A stretch of 64,000 bases of DNA, from NCBI RefSeq assembly GCF_002931055.1, contig NZ_PSXX01000001.1, positions 186,001-250,000 on the forward strand, read 5' to 3'. Shown here in pieces: positions 52,235-61,614 of the stretch (its first letter is position 1; every line of letters starts with the position of its first letter). The position numbers were made by a program, and so were the translations under genes. The DNA comes from Pseudoclavibacter sp. AY1H1. GTDB taxonomy: Bacteria > Actinomycetota > Actinomycetes > Actinomycetales > Microbacteriaceae. A model generated the notes under the pieces. It saw nothing but the letters and a program-made list of their open reading frames with translations. It was not told where the DNA came from and did not search any database.

Positions 52235-52312
52235 GGCTCGGTCCTTTTCGTCGGTGACCGATTCGCCGTCCCTTGCGTGGCGGCAGCCTCGGTCGGTGCG
52301 AGCCCCGCGACG

Positions 52313-52600
52313 TCAGTGTCGCGGCAGCTTCGCGTGGAGTGGGTTGCGAGTGATGCCGCCGCCGGGTCTCCGAGGAGCTCCGGGGAGCGAGGTCACGACG
52401 TCCGGCTCATGCGCGGATCTCGAGGCGGCATCGATGAGGCCGTAGGCGGAAGAGCCTGCGACGGAGAGATGCGGGGCAGCCGGGCGGCGCCTCGCGTCTT
52501 GCCCGCACTCGGGACACACGGATCTCTCCGGCACCGAGTGCATGGTGTGCACCTCGTCGAAGCGGTGCGCGCTCTCGCACCGATACGTGTAGGTGGGCAT
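52313..52600 (-). CDS. fmdB: FmdB-type zinc-ribbon regulator
   Basis: A 95-residue protein beginning MPTYTYRCESAHRFDEVHTM, the FmdB/CxxC start, with CPEC near residue 29. In most relatives both knuckles are Cys-x2-Cys; here the first is Cys followed by Glu-Ser-Ala-His, so it has one clear cysteine. The C-terminal 50 residues are basic and Pro/Gly-rich. Thought to control formamidase expression; located just upstream of fmdA. Confidence 0.8.
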   Translation of the reverse strand: MPTYTYRCESAHRFDEVHTMHSVPERSVCPECGQDARRRPAAPHLSVAGSSAYGLIDAASRSAHEPDVVTSLPGAPRRPGGGITRNPLHAKLPRH

Positions 52601-52740
52601 CCTTGCCTCCCCTCGTCGAGGTACTGCCGACCGTAGCGGTGGGGCGCCGAGAGTGTCAATGTCCTCTCGGACACGCGTGCTGCGCGTCGGCGGGCGGATC
52701 CCAGCGTGTGAGCAGGAGCGTCCGCACGCTGCGGACGCGG

Positions 52741-52774
52741 AAGGGCCCGGTGCTGCTGAGCAGCGCCGGGCCCT
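52741..52774. terminator. Strong hairpin terminator near tRNA-Arg
   Basis: A 34-base near-perfect hairpin: outer 10-bp arms AAGGGCCCGG and CCGGGCCCTT enclose an inner 5-bp stem. It lies just past the 3' end of the minus-strand tRNA gene. Confidence 0.8.
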
Positions 52775-52799
52775 TGCGATGTCACCAGACATCGAGATG

Positions 52800-52872
52800 T
52801 GCCCCCGACAGGAGTCGAACCTGCGACCTTCGGTACCGGAAACCGGTGCTCTATCCACTGAGCTACGGAGGC
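52800..52872 (-). tRNA. tRNA-Arg (anticodon CCG)
   Basis: A full cloverleaf on the minus strand: acceptor GCCTCCG with CGGGGGC, D-arm GCTC...GAGC, anticodon loop TTCCGGT with anticodon CCG, T-arm with GGTTCGACTCC. The 27-43 pair is a C-A mismatch. CCA is not encoded. It reads the CGG codon. Confidence 0.95.
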
Positions 52873-53002
52873 GGATGCGGAACTGAGCTTTCAGCAACGC
52901 GGAGCCAATACTAACAGGGCGCGAGGGTGCCCGAACGCCACTGCTCGCCGCCACGCGCGGCTGTGGGGGATGGCCACGGGAGCGTGACACAATCCGCTGG
53001 TG

Positions 53003-53794
53003 ATGCGAAAGATCGAATCTGCCATTGACCTCGAACTCGACGGGGAAGCCGACCTCGTGTTCTCGATCGCTGCCCACACGCTGGCGAACCTCGAGAGCGA
53101 GTCGTTCACGATCACGGGTGACGGCGTGCCCCTCGACGTCATCGAATCCATCGACCGCTCCGAGTGCCGGCTGCACCGCGTGACGACCTCAGCGAAGCAC
53201 ATCGAGATGCGCTACTCCGCGACGGTGCTCGACCGCGCGCAGCCGAACGAGCCGGAGGAGCTGGACCTCATCCAGTTCCGCCGTCCGTCCCGCTACGCGG
53301 AGTCGGACCTCCTCGGACCGACCGCGCGGTCGATGTTCCGCGGCAAGCAGGGCTTCGAGCTCGTCGACGCGGTCGTCGACTGGGTCTCCAGGAACATCAG
53401 CTACGTGCCGGGCTCGAGCGCCCCGACCGACGGTGCGCGCGACACCTTCCTGAAGCGCCAGGGCGTCTGCCGCGACTTCGCTCACCTGACGATCGCGTTC
53501 CTGCGCGCCAACGACCTCCCGGCGCGCCTCGTCTCCGTGTACGCGCCGGGGCTCGTGCCCATGGACTTCCACGCCGTCGTCGAGGTGCTGGTCGACGGAG
53601 CCTGGTACGTCGTCGACTCGACGCACCTCGCGCCGCGCCGCCTCATGCAGCGCATCGCGAGCGGTCGGGATGCCGCGGACACGGCGTTCCTGAGCAACAC
53701 GATCGCGAACCTCCGCCTGTCCAAGCTGCACGTCGACGCGACCTCGAGCGAGGTCATCCTCGAGGACTGGACCGAGCGGGTGCAGCTGGGTTGA
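53003..53794 (+). CDS. Transglutaminase-like cysteine protease-fold protein
   Basis: A 263-residue protein. The catalytic triad is visible: Cys in RQGVCRDFAHL, His in MDFHAVVEV, and Asp in YVVDSTHL. The N-terminal 110 residues form a beta-rich domain as in the bacterial transglutaminase family. CACAAT nine bases before ATG 53003 fits a leaderless start; the GTG at 53000 is an alternative. It has no signal peptide, so it acts in the cytosol. Substrate unknown. Confidence 0.82.
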   Translation: MRKIESAIDLELDGEADLVFSIAAHTLANLESESFTITGDGVPLDVIESIDRSECRLHRVTTSAKHIEMRYSATVLDRAQPNEPEELDLIQFRRPSRYAESDLLGPTARSMFRGKQGFELVDAVVDWVSRNISYVPGSSAPTDGARDTFLKRQGVCRDFAHLTIAFLRANDLPARLVSVYAPGLVPMDFHAVVEVLVDGAWYVVDSTHLAPRRLMQRIASGRDAADTAFLSNTIANLRLSKLHVDATSSEVILEDWTERVQLG

Positions 53795-53836
53795 CGGTGG
53801 CGCGAGCAAGCGCCGCCGACGGCCCTCGAGCGCCTC

Positions 53837-53842
53837 TAGGAT
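53837..53842 (+). promoter_or_regulatory. Probable -10 element for argS
   Basis: TAGGAT, nine bases before the argS ATG at 53852. GGGAGG in the spacer could also act as a ribosome site. Confidence 0.4.
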
Positions 53843-53851
53843 GGGAGGCCT

Positions 53852-55516
53852 ATGACTTCTCCAGCTCTCGTCACGGCACTCACCACCGCTGTCAACGCCG
53901 CGCTCGCGCCCCTCGAGGGCGCTGAGGGCATCACCGTCCCCGAGACGGACATCGTTCTCGAACGGCCGCGCAACCGCGACCACGGCGACTGGGCATCGAA
54001 CATCGCGATGCGCCTCGCGAAGCGCGTCGGCACCAACCCGCGTGAGCTGGCCTCCGGCATCGTCGAACAGCTGATCCTCGACCCCCAGGTGGCGAGTGCA
54101 GATGTCGCGGGACCCGGCTTCATCAACATCACCCTCGACACGGCCACGGCGGGCGCGCTCGCCAAGGTGATCGTCGACGCCGGATCGGCCTACGGCAATG
54201 GCGACTCGCTCGCCGGCGTCAAGCTCAACCTCGAGTTCGTCTCCGCCAACCCGACGGGCCCCATCCACATGGGCGGTGTCCGCTGGGCGGCCGTCGGCGA
54301 CTCCCTGGCCCGCGTCCTCACGGCGGCAGGTGCCGACGTGACGCGCGAGTACTACTTCAACGACCACGGGGCGCAGATCGACCGCTTCGCGCGGTCGCTC
54401 CTCGCGGCGTACCTCGGCGAGGGCACTCCGGAGGACGGCTACGGCGGTGCCTACATCAGCGACATCGCCGGGCAGGTTGCCGCGGCCTACGGTGAGGGCA
54501 TCGCGGAGCTCGACCGGGAGGCCCAGCAGGAGGTCTTCCGCTCCAAGGGCGTCGAGCAGATGTTCGGCGAGATCAAGCAGAAGCTGCACGACTTCGGCGT
54601 CGACTTCGACGTGTTCTTCCACGAGGATTCGGTGCACGAGTCCGGTGCGGTCTCGCGGGCCATCGAGCGCCTCCGCGAGCAGGGCCAGATCTTCGAGCAG
54701 GACGGTGCGCAGTGGCTGCGCACCACCGAGTTCGGCGACGACAAGGACCGCGTCGTCGTTCGATCCAACGGCAGCCCGACCTACATGGCCGGCGATATCG
54801 GCTACTACCTCGACAAGCGCGAGCGTGGCTTCGACCAGTGCATCATCATGCTCGGCGCCGACCACCACGGCTACGTCGCGCGCATGATGGCGATGGTCGC
54901 GGCGTTCGGCGACCAGCCGGGCGTCAACCTGCAGATCCTCATCGGCCAGATGGTGAATCTCGTGAAGGACGGCGAGCCCGTGCGCATGTCGAAGCGCGCC
55001 GGCACGATCGTGACGCTCGACGACCTCGTCGACGCCGTCGGCGTCGACGCGGGCCGCTACGCGCTCGTGCGCTCCTCGGCGAACTCGACGCTCGACATCG
55101 ACCTCGACGTCCTCGCGCAGCGCACCAACGACAACCCCGTCTACTACGTGCAGTACGCGCACGCCCGGACCTGCGCGGTCGGACGCAACGCCGCCGAGTC
55201 CGGCGTCGACCGCTCGGTCTTCGAGCCGTCGCTGCTCGACCACGAGTCCGAGTCGGCGCTCCTCGGGGCGCTGCAGGACTTCCCGCGCGTCGTCGCGGCC
55301 GCCGCCGAGCTGCGCGAGCCGCACCGCGTCGCGCGCTTCGCGGAGGAGCTCGCTGGCCTCTACCACCGCTGGTACGACAGCTGCCGTGTCATCCCGCGTG
55401 GGGACGACGAGATCACCGACCTCCACCGCACCCGCCTGTGGCTGAACGACGCCACGAGCACGGTCCTGCGCTCGGCACTCACCATGCTCGGCGTCTCGGC
55501 TCCCGAGCGGATGTAG
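53852..55516 (+). CDS. argS: Arginyl-tRNA synthetase
   Basis: A 554-residue class I synthetase that charges tRNA-Arg. The HIGH motif appears as [20 protein letters not shown] (near 130), the KMSKS-like motif as VRMSKRAGT (near 380), and the DALR anticodon domain covers the last 110 residues. The Add-1 domain is at the N-terminus. A tRNA-Arg gene lies 1 kb upstream on the other strand. It is the first gene of a long plus-strand run to prfA. Confidence 0.96.
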   Translation: MTSPALVTALTTAVNAALAPLEGAEGITVPETDIVLERPRNRDHGDWASNIAMRLAKRVGTNPRELASGIVEQLILDPQVASADVAGPGFINITLDTATAGALAKVIVDAGSAYGNGDSLAGVKLNLEFVSANPTGPIHMGGVRWAAVGDSLARVLTAAGADVTREYYFNDHGAQIDRFARSLLAAYLGEGTPEDGYGGAYISDIAGQVAAAYGEGIAELDREAQQEVFRSKGVEQMFGEIKQKLHDFGVDFDVFFHEDSVHESGAVSRAIERLREQGQIFEQDGAQWLRTTEFGDDKDRVVVRSNGSPTYMAGDIGYYLDKRERGFDQCIIMLGADHHGYVARMMAMVAAFGDQPGVNLQILIGQMVNLVKDGEPVRMSKRAGTIVTLDDLVDAVGVDAGRYALVRSSANSTLDIDLDVLAQRTNDNPVYYVQYAHARTCAVGRNAAESGVDRSVFEPSLLDHESESALLGALQDFPRVVAAAAELREPHRVARFAEELAGLYHRWYDSCRVIPRGDDEITDLHRTRLWLNDATSTVLRSALTMLGVSAPERM

Positions 55517-55522
55517 TCGGAC

Positions 55523-56308
55523 GTGACCGCGCTCGGTCCGCCGGAGGAGCGCATCCAGCTCCTGCGGACGTCGCGTGCACGCAGCTGGGTCAAGGCCTCG
55601 CTCTGGCTGCTCGGCGCCCTGCTGCTGCTCGTCGGCCTCGACGTCGGGGTTCGCCTCGTCGCGCAGGATCGCATCGCCCAGCAGGTGCAGGACACGCTCC
55701 CGCCCGGGGTGGACGGTGAGGTCAGCGCGCGCGTGCACGGCTTCTCGACGCTGTGGCAGCTCGCCACCGGTCGGGCGAGCCACGTCACGGTGTCAGCGGA
55801 TGAGCTCACCGCCTACGGCCTGAACCTGGCGGCGACCGTGGACGCGTACGGCGTGCACATCTTCGACGGGATGCGGACCGAGATGCTCACGGGCACGCTC
55901 AACGTGCCGGAAGCGACCCTCGAGGGCGTTGCCGCGCTCCCCGGAACCGATGCGTCGCTGGAACTCGGCGACGACGAGCTGTCCTACCGGTCGACGGTCT
56001 CCATCCTGGGCCTCACGGGCACGCTCACCGTCGACGCGCAGCTGCGCCTCGTCGATGGCGAGGTGATCATCGATCCGACGGACGTCGAGGTGTCAGGGAC
56101 GGCCTTTGGACAGGCCCTCACGCAGGCGCTCCCTGACATCGCGGAGTTCGCGGTGCCGATCTGCACCGCCGACTACCTCCCCGCCGGTCTGCACGTGTCC
56201 GAGCTGCGCATCGCGGAGGGGATGCTCACGGTCGGCGTCGAGGCGAGGAACATCGCACTCTCTGCCGAGATCCCGGATTCCGGGGAGTTCTCCACCTGTC
56301 GCGACTAG
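55523..56308 (+). CDS. DUF2993 (LmeA-like) protein with an N-terminal membrane anchor
   Basis: A 261-residue protein with one membrane helix at about 27-47 and an extracytoplasmic DUF2993 domain (about 50-255). Motif parts include VHGFSTLWQLATGRASHVTVSA and VSGTAFGQALTQALP. Mycobacterial LmeA of this family acts in lipomannan elongation. Two cysteines (VPICTAD and STCRD) may pair. It begins 6 bases after the argS stop. A second DUF2993 gene follows. Confidence 0.75.
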   Translation: MTALGPPEERIQLLRTSRARSWVKASLWLLGALLLLVGLDVGVRLVAQDRIAQQVQDTLPPGVDGEVSARVHGFSTLWQLATGRASHVTVSADELTAYGLNLAATVDAYGVHIFDGMRTEMLTGTLNVPEATLEGVAALPGTDASLELGDDELSYRSTVSILGLTGTLTVDAQLRLVDGEVIIDPTDVEVSGTAFGQALTQALPDIAEFAVPICTADYLPAGLHVSELRIAEGMLTVGVEARNIALSAEIPDSGEFSTCRD

Positions 56309-56415
56309 TTTCGAGCTGCGACGATGGGGTCCGTGCCGACGAGGCCGCCCCGACGCGCTCGACGGATCGCACTCCGCGCGACGTCGGCCGGCCGCCGAAG
56401 AACTGGAGAACTGAG

Positions 56416-57531
56416 ATGAGCATGCCGCCGAACGGACAGGGCTTCGGGCAGCAGCCGGGGCAGGGCCAGCATCCCGGATACGGTCAGCAGGCATCGCAGC
56501 CCGGGTACGGACAGCAGCCCGGCCAGCCGCAGCAGCCCGGACACGGCCAAGCACCCCAGCAGCAGCCCCCGTACGGCCAGGGCTCCGGGTACCCGCAGCC
56601 CTCGCAGCAGCCCGGCTACGGGCAGCAGCCGCAAGGACCGGGCTACGGCCAGCAGCAGCGGCCGCAGCAGTTCGGCCAGCCGCAGCACGGCGGCGCCCCA
56701 CAGCAGTACGCGCAGTCGGGCGGTCAGCCGCCGCACGGTCAGCAGCCGGGTCCGTGGCAGGGCGGCCAGCCCCCGCAGGGCAAGAGGCCTCGGCCCTGGT
56801 ACGCGCAATGGTGGCTCTGGACGGGCGTCGGTGTCGTCGTGATCGCCGGTGGTCTCGTCGTGGGCGAGGCCGTGGCCCGGGGGAACGTCACGAGCGCACT
56901 CGAGGAGCAGGCGGGGAAGATCGTCATCGACAACTACGGCGAGGCGGCGGCCCCGAGCGAGTACGCCGTCACGGTGGATGGCTTCAGCGTCCTCGCGCAG
57001 CTCCTCACCGGCAAGATCGAGCACGCCACCATGACGTCGCAGGGCGACGGCGACATCACCGTGGGCATCGACCTCACGGGCATCGACGCGTCGCTCGAAG
57101 GTCCCGTGGACTCGACCACGGTCGATCTCGTCGTCTCGACCGACGTCCTCGACGGCGTTCCTGCCGCGCTCCAGGGCGAGGAGAGCGAGATCAACACCGA
57201 CTCCTACGACACGACCATCAGCTACGGCGACAACGTGATCAACATCGAGGCCATCAGCGGCACCGGCGAGTGGCAGGTGAAGGTCGAGTCCGAGCTCGGC
57301 TACGAGGCGACGGACGGCAAGCTCTTCGTGACGAGCGACAGCAGCATGACGCTCTTCGGGACCAGCATCCCGTTCGGCTCGAACGAGAAGGTCGAGGTGC
57401 CGACCTGTGCGGACTCGGAGCTCGAGGCGCAGGTCACCGAGGCGACCGTCTCCAGCGACGCGATCTCGTTCTCGTGGAAGGTCGACGGCGCGCAGCTGAG
57501 CGAGCTGCCCGCGGTGGCCGACTGCCTGTAG
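56416..57531 (+). CDS. DUF2993 protein with a Gln/Gly/Pro repeat head
   Basis: A 371-residue protein. Residues 1-120 are tandem short repeats of Gly-Tyr-Gly-Gln-Gln-Pro type, likely disordered. One membrane helix (about 135-155, WWLWTGVGVVVIAGGLVVGE) leads to a DUF2993 domain (about 160-370), with VDGFSVLAQLLTGKIEHAT matching the first family motif. Paralogous to the neighbour upstream. The repeat head is on the cytoplasmic side and the domain outside. Confidence 0.75.
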   Translation: MSMPPNGQGFGQQPGQGQHPGYGQQASQPGYGQQPGQPQQPGHGQAPQQQPPYGQGSGYPQPSQQPGYGQQPQGPGYGQQQRPQQFGQPQHGGAPQQYAQSGGQPPHGQQPGPWQGGQPPQGKRPRPWYAQWWLWTGVGVVVIAGGLVVGEAVARGNVTSALEEQAGKIVIDNYGEAAAPSEYAVTVDGFSVLAQLLTGKIEHATMTSQGDGDITVGIDLTGIDASLEGPVDSTTVDLVVSTDVLDGVPAALQGEESEINTDSYDTTISYGDNVINIEAISGTGEWQVKVESELGYEATDGKLFVTSDSSMTLFGTSIPFGSNEKVEVPTCADSELEAQVTEATVSSDAISFSWKVDGAQLSELPAVADCL

Positions 57532-57597
57532 TCCGGCCGCGTGCGCGCTTGGGCCTCTCGCCTGTTCCGGCGAGGGGCCAGCCGATAGCATGCTCTG

Positions 57598-59058
57598 GTG
57601 CCTGAAGCTCTCCACGAACCCCACGCCACCCGCCAGACGGCTGCCAGCCCCCTGGCGCCCGCCGACCTCGATGTTCCGTCGGATCTCAACGAGCTCGACT
57701 CCCACGTCTGGTCGAGGAACGCCGCCCGAGCAGTTGACGGGGCGATCGAGATCGCGGGCATGGACGTCCGAGCGCTTGCGGAGCGGTTCGCGACGCCGCT
57801 CTACATCGTCGACGAGGTCGACGCCCGCGCGCGTGCAGCGGAGACCGTCGCCGCCTTCGCCGCCGCCTTCGAGCCCCTCGGCGTCACCGCCAAGGTCTAC
57901 TACGCGGGCAAGGCGTTCCTGAGCGCCGACGTCGTCCGCTGGATGCTCGAGGCGGGCTGCGCCATCGACGTCTGCAGCGAAGGCGAGCTCGCCCTCGCGA
58001 TCGCCGCGGGCGCACCACCCGCACGCATCGGCTTCCACGGCAACAACAAGTCGACGCGCGAGATCGGCATCGCCGTCGCCGCCGGTATCGGGGCGATCGT
58101 GCTCGACAGCTCCCAGGAGCTCGACCGCGTCGCGGTGGCCGCCCTGGCCGCGGGCGTTCGGCAGCCCGTGAGGCTGCGCGTCAACTCCGGTGTGCACGCC
58201 TCGACACACGAGTTCCTCGCCACGAGCCGAGAGGACCAGAAGTTCGGCATCCCCCTCGACGAGGTGGATGCGTTCGTCGCGCGCATCCGCGAGCACGATT
58301 CCCTAGAGTTCCTCGGCCTGCACTCGCACATCGGCTCGCAGATCTTCGACGCCGATGGGTTCGGCGAGGCCGCCGACCGCCTCGTCGAAGTCCACGCTCG
58401 CCTCCTCGAAGGGGGACCGGTTCCGGAGCTGAACCTCGGGGGTGGCTACGGCATCGCCTACCTGCCGCGCGAGACGCCCACCGACATCCGCACGATGGCC
58501 TCCCACATCGCCTCCCACGTGGCAGCGGCCTGCTCGAGGCTCGGCGTCGCAGTGCCGAACATGGCCTTCGAACCGGGGCGGACCATCATCGGCCCCGCCG
58601 GGACCGCCCTGTACGAGGTCGGGACGACGAAGACCGTTCGAGTCCCGCTCGACGAGGGCGGCAGTGCCGAGCGACTCTACGTCTCCGTCGACGGCGGCAT
58701 GAGCGACAACGTCAGGGCGGCCCTCTACGAGGCCGAGTACAGCGTTCGCCTGGCTTCGCGGGCCTCCGCGGCCGACGCAGCGCTCGTTCGTGTCGTTGGA
58801 AAACACTGCGAGTCCGGCGACATCGTCGTTCTGGCAGACTATCTTCCGAGCGATGTCGCCCCTGGCGACCTCGTCGCCGTGCCAGCGACCGGCGCATACT
58901 GCTGGTCGCTCTCGAGCAACTACAACATGATCGGCCGACCGGCCGTCGTCGCGGTTCGCGACGGCGAGGCGCGCACGCTGATCCGTGCGGAGTCCGTGGC
59001 CGATCTGCTTGCCAGAGACGCGGGACTCCCAGCTGCCGTGACCGATGAGCGCCCGTAA
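57598..59058 (+). CDS. lysA: Diaminopimelate decarboxylase
   Basis: A 486-residue PLP enzyme that makes lysine from meso-diaminopimelate. The PLP lysine lies in VYYAGKAFLS (near 103), the glycine loop in ELNLGGGYGIAY, and the dimer cysteine/active site in GKHCESGDIV. GTG start; TAGCAT six bases upstream. It is followed by hom and thrB, making an aspartate-family block. Confidence 0.95.
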   Translation: MPEALHEPHATRQTAASPLAPADLDVPSDLNELDSHVWSRNAARAVDGAIEIAGMDVRALAERFATPLYIVDEVDARARAAETVAAFAAAFEPLGVTAKVYYAGKAFLSADVVRWMLEAGCAIDVCSEGELALAIAAGAPPARIGFHGNNKSTREIGIAVAAGIGAIVLDSSQELDRVAVAALAAGVRQPVRLRVNSGVHASTHEFLATSREDQKFGIPLDEVDAFVARIREHDSLEFLGLHSHIGSQIFDADGFGEAADRLVEVHARLLEGGPVPELNLGGGYGIAYLPRETPTDIRTMASHIASHVAAACSRLGVAVPNMAFEPGRTIIGPAGTALYEVGTTKTVRVPLDEGGSAERLYVSVDGGMSDNVRAALYEAEYSVRLASRASAADAALVRVVGKHCESGDIVVLADYLPSDVAPGDLVAVPATGAYCWSLSSNYNMIGRPAVVAVRDGEARTLIRAESVADLLARDAGLPAAVTDERP

Positions 59059-59071
59059 CCGAGGAGAACCG

Positions 59072-60424
59072 ATGAACCAGAACCGACCCATCCGAGTCGC
59101 CCTGCTCGGCGCGGGATCCGTCGGGTCGCAGGTCGCCCGCATCCTGATCGAGAACGCCGACGAGCTCGCCGCTCGTGTCGGCGCTCCGCTGCTGCTGACC
59201 GGTATCGCCGTCCGCAACGTCGATGCGAAGCGCGACGTGGATCTGCCGAAGGAGCTCTTCACCGACGACGCGGAGCGGCTCATCCTCGGCTCCGACATAG
59301 TCATCGAGCTCATGGGCGGCATCGACCCGGCGAAGGGCCTCATCTCCCTGGCGCTGTCGACGGGTGCCGACGTCGTGACGGCGAACAAGGCGCTCGTCGC
59401 GGCGCATGGCCCCGAGCTCTTCGACCAGGCAAGGCGCGTCGGCGCTCAGCTCACCTACGAGGCCGCCGTCGCCGGCGCCATCCCGATCATCCGCCCCCTG
59501 CGCGACAGCCTCGCGGGCGACCGGGTCGAGCGCATCCTCGGCATCGTGAACGGCACGACGAACTTCATCCTCGACCGGATGCACACACGCGGCGACTCGC
59601 TCGAGGAAGCGCTGCGCATCGCCACCGACCTCGGTTACGCGGAAGCCGACCCGACGGCCGACATCGGCGGCTACGACGCCCAGCAGAAGGCGGCGATCCT
59701 CGCCTCCATCGCCTTCCACACCGAGGTCCCCGTCGAGCTCGTGCACCGCGAGGGCATCACCGAGATCACGATCGAGCAGATCGAGCGCGCCAAGGCGGCG
59801 GGCTTCGTCGTGAAGCTCCTCGCGATCTGCGAGCGCGTCACGACCGCCGACGGAGTCGAGGGCATCTCAGCGCGCGTGTACCCCGCGCTCGTCGACGCGC
59901 AGCACCCGCTCGCGTCGGTGCACGGCGGCAACAACGCCGTCTTCGTGCAGGCGCAGGCAGCCGGCGACCTCATGTTCTACGGCGCCGGCGCCGGGGGAGT
60001 GGAGACCGCGTCAGCCGTGCTCGGCGACCTCGTCTCCTCCGCCCGTCGACGCGTCAACGGTGGCCCTGGCCTCGGCGAGTCGACGCACGCCGACCTGCCC
60101 GTCCTCGACGTCGGCGAGATCACCACGCGCTACCAGATCATCCTCGAGGTGCACGACCGTCCAGGCGTGCTCGCCGAGATCGCGAAGGTCTTCAGCGACT
60201 TCGGCGTCTCCGTCTCGACGCTCGAGCAGCGCAGCGCCGACTCGGGCGATGCGACGGCTGGTTCCGGCGCACCATCGACCGGCGAGGCCGAGCGGGGCGC
60301 CACGCTCGTCATCGGCACGCACTCGGCGACCGAGCGAGCGCTCTCAGCGCTTGCGCAGGCGCTCGCCGAGCACGAGGCATCACGGCGGGTCTCCGGGGTG
60401 CTCCGTGTCGAGGGCGCGCTCTAA
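59072..60424 (+). CDS. hom: Homoserine dehydrogenase
   Basis: A 450-residue NAD(P)-dependent enzyme. Rossmann motif ALLGAGSVGSQVA lies at about 10-22, ANKALVA near 110, and the catalytic domain with GIVNGTTNFIL and GYAEADPTADIGGYDA. A C-terminal ACT domain (about 355-450) senses threonine; it carries a low-complexity Ala/Gly/Ser insert (residues about 390-410). GAGGAG lies before ATG 59072. Its product homoserine feeds thrB here and metX elsewhere in the window. Confidence 0.95.
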   Translation: MNQNRPIRVALLGAGSVGSQVARILIENADELAARVGAPLLLTGIAVRNVDAKRDVDLPKELFTDDAERLILGSDIVIELMGGIDPAKGLISLALSTGADVVTANKALVAAHGPELFDQARRVGAQLTYEAAVAGAIPIIRPLRDSLAGDRVERILGIVNGTTNFILDRMHTRGDSLEEALRIATDLGYAEADPTADIGGYDAQQKAAILASIAFHTEVPVELVHREGITEITIEQIERAKAAGFVVKLLAICERVTTADGVEGISARVYPALVDAQHPLASVHGGNNAVFVQAQAAGDLMFYGAGAGGVETASAVLGDLVSSARRRVNGGPGLGESTHADLPVLDVGEITTRYQIILEVHDRPGVLAEIAKVFSDFGVSVSTLEQRSADSGDATAGSGAPSTGEAERGATLVIGTHSATERALSALAQALAEHEASRRVSGVLRVEGAL

Positions 60425-60520
60425 CGCAGGGCGGTTCGACGCCGCCGACGGCACCCCGTCGGCCGTCATGCCCATCGATATCAATCCAATCGCAACAGTC
60501 CTCTGCCTAGGAGTCGCAGC

Positions 60521-61471
60521 ATGAAGCAGGTCGAACAGGCGCGTCGCGTCGAAGTCAAGGTCCCCGCGACGAGCGCCAATCTCGGTCCGGGCTTCGACAC
60601 CCTCGGACTCGCGCTTGCCGTGTACGACACGCTTGTCGTCGAGAGCGCGCCGAGCGGCGTGCTCGAGATCGAGGTCCAGGGAGTGGGGGCGGACAGCGTG
60701 CCCCGCGACGCCTCGCACCTCGTGGTGCAGTCTATCGAGCACACGCTGAACGGACTGGGCTACGAGCTGCCCGGGCTGCGCATCAGCGCCGTCAACACGA
60801 TCCCGCACGGGCGAGGCATGGGCTCATCCGGCGCCGCCATCGTCTCCGGCGTCATGGCGGCTGCCGCGCTCGTGTCGAACGACGTCGATGTCGACGCGGA
60901 CACGCTGCTGCGCTTCGCCACCGAGCTCGAGGGACACCCCGACAACGTCGCGCCCTGCCTCTTCGGCAGCCTCACGATCGCCTGGGTCGGCGAGAACGGC
61001 CCGCGCTCCAAGCAGCTGCTCGTGCACCGTGGCGTCTCGCCCATCGTGCTCATCCCGACGGAGACGATGTCGACGAAGCTCGCCAGGAGCCTCCAGCCGG
61101 AGAGCGTCCCCCACGCCGACGCGATCTTCAACCTCTCCCGCTCGGCGCTGCTCGTCGCCGCACTCGTGCAGAGCCCGGAGCTGCTCTTCGAGGCGACGGA
61201 GGACCGGCTCCACCAGAGCTACCGCGCATCCGCGATGCCCTTCACGAGCGGCCTCGTCGCCGAGCTGCGCGCCGCGGGGCTGCCCGCCGTGGTCTCCGGT
61301 GCGGGCCCGAGCGTCCTCGTGCTGTGCTCCAGCCCCGAGCAGCGCCTGCAGGCGGCCGCCGTCGCCGAGGCCAACACGCAGACGAAGTGGAACGCCATCA
61401 TGCCCGCCGTTGATTTCCTCGGTGCTACAGTTGAGGTGCTGTCGGGCGACGCGGCCACACTCTCGGTGTAG
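60521..61471 (+). CDS. thrB: Homoserine kinase
   Basis: A 316-residue GHMP kinase that phosphorylates homoserine for threonine. The N-terminal motif VPATSANLGPGFDTLGLAL is at about 12-30, the ATP loop HGRGMGSSGAAIVSG near 95, and the late GAGPSVLVL near 260. GGAG lies before the ATG. It follows hom after a 96-base gap with no visible gene. thrC is not in the window. Confidence 0.95.
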   Translation: MKQVEQARRVEVKVPATSANLGPGFDTLGLALAVYDTLVVESAPSGVLEIEVQGVGADSVPRDASHLVVQSIEHTLNGLGYELPGLRISAVNTIPHGRGMGSSGAAIVSGVMAAAALVSNDVDVDADTLLRFATELEGHPDNVAPCLFGSLTIAWVGENGPRSKQLLVHRGVSPIVLIPTETMSTKLARSLQPESVPHADAIFNLSRSALLVAALVQSPELLFEATEDRLHQSYRASAMPFTSGLVAELRAAGLPAVVSGAGPSVLVLCSSPEQRLQAAAVAEANTQTKWNAIMPAVDFLGATVEVLSGDAATLSV

Positions 61472-61614
61472 GCACAGCGCGACAGCTTCAACTCTCCGAG
61501 CAGCGGAGTACGCACCCCCCTCGATTTCTGTCGATGTGGTTCAGAGTGTGTGAGAAGTCCCGCTCGCTCGATCTGAACACCGCAGAACGCGGTAGAGGTA
61601 AGGACTCACAGCAG

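Noticed and set aside
53189-55783. 864-codon open frame on the minus strand across argS
   Set aside because: Shadow of argS and the transglutaminase-like gene; no domain motifs and no start signal.
56430-56760. DNA tandem repeat or CRISPR-like array in the DUF2993 gene head
   Set aside because: The periodicity comes from short in-frame Gly/Tyr/Gln/Pro codon repeats of a protein; units are irregular and there are no unique spacers.
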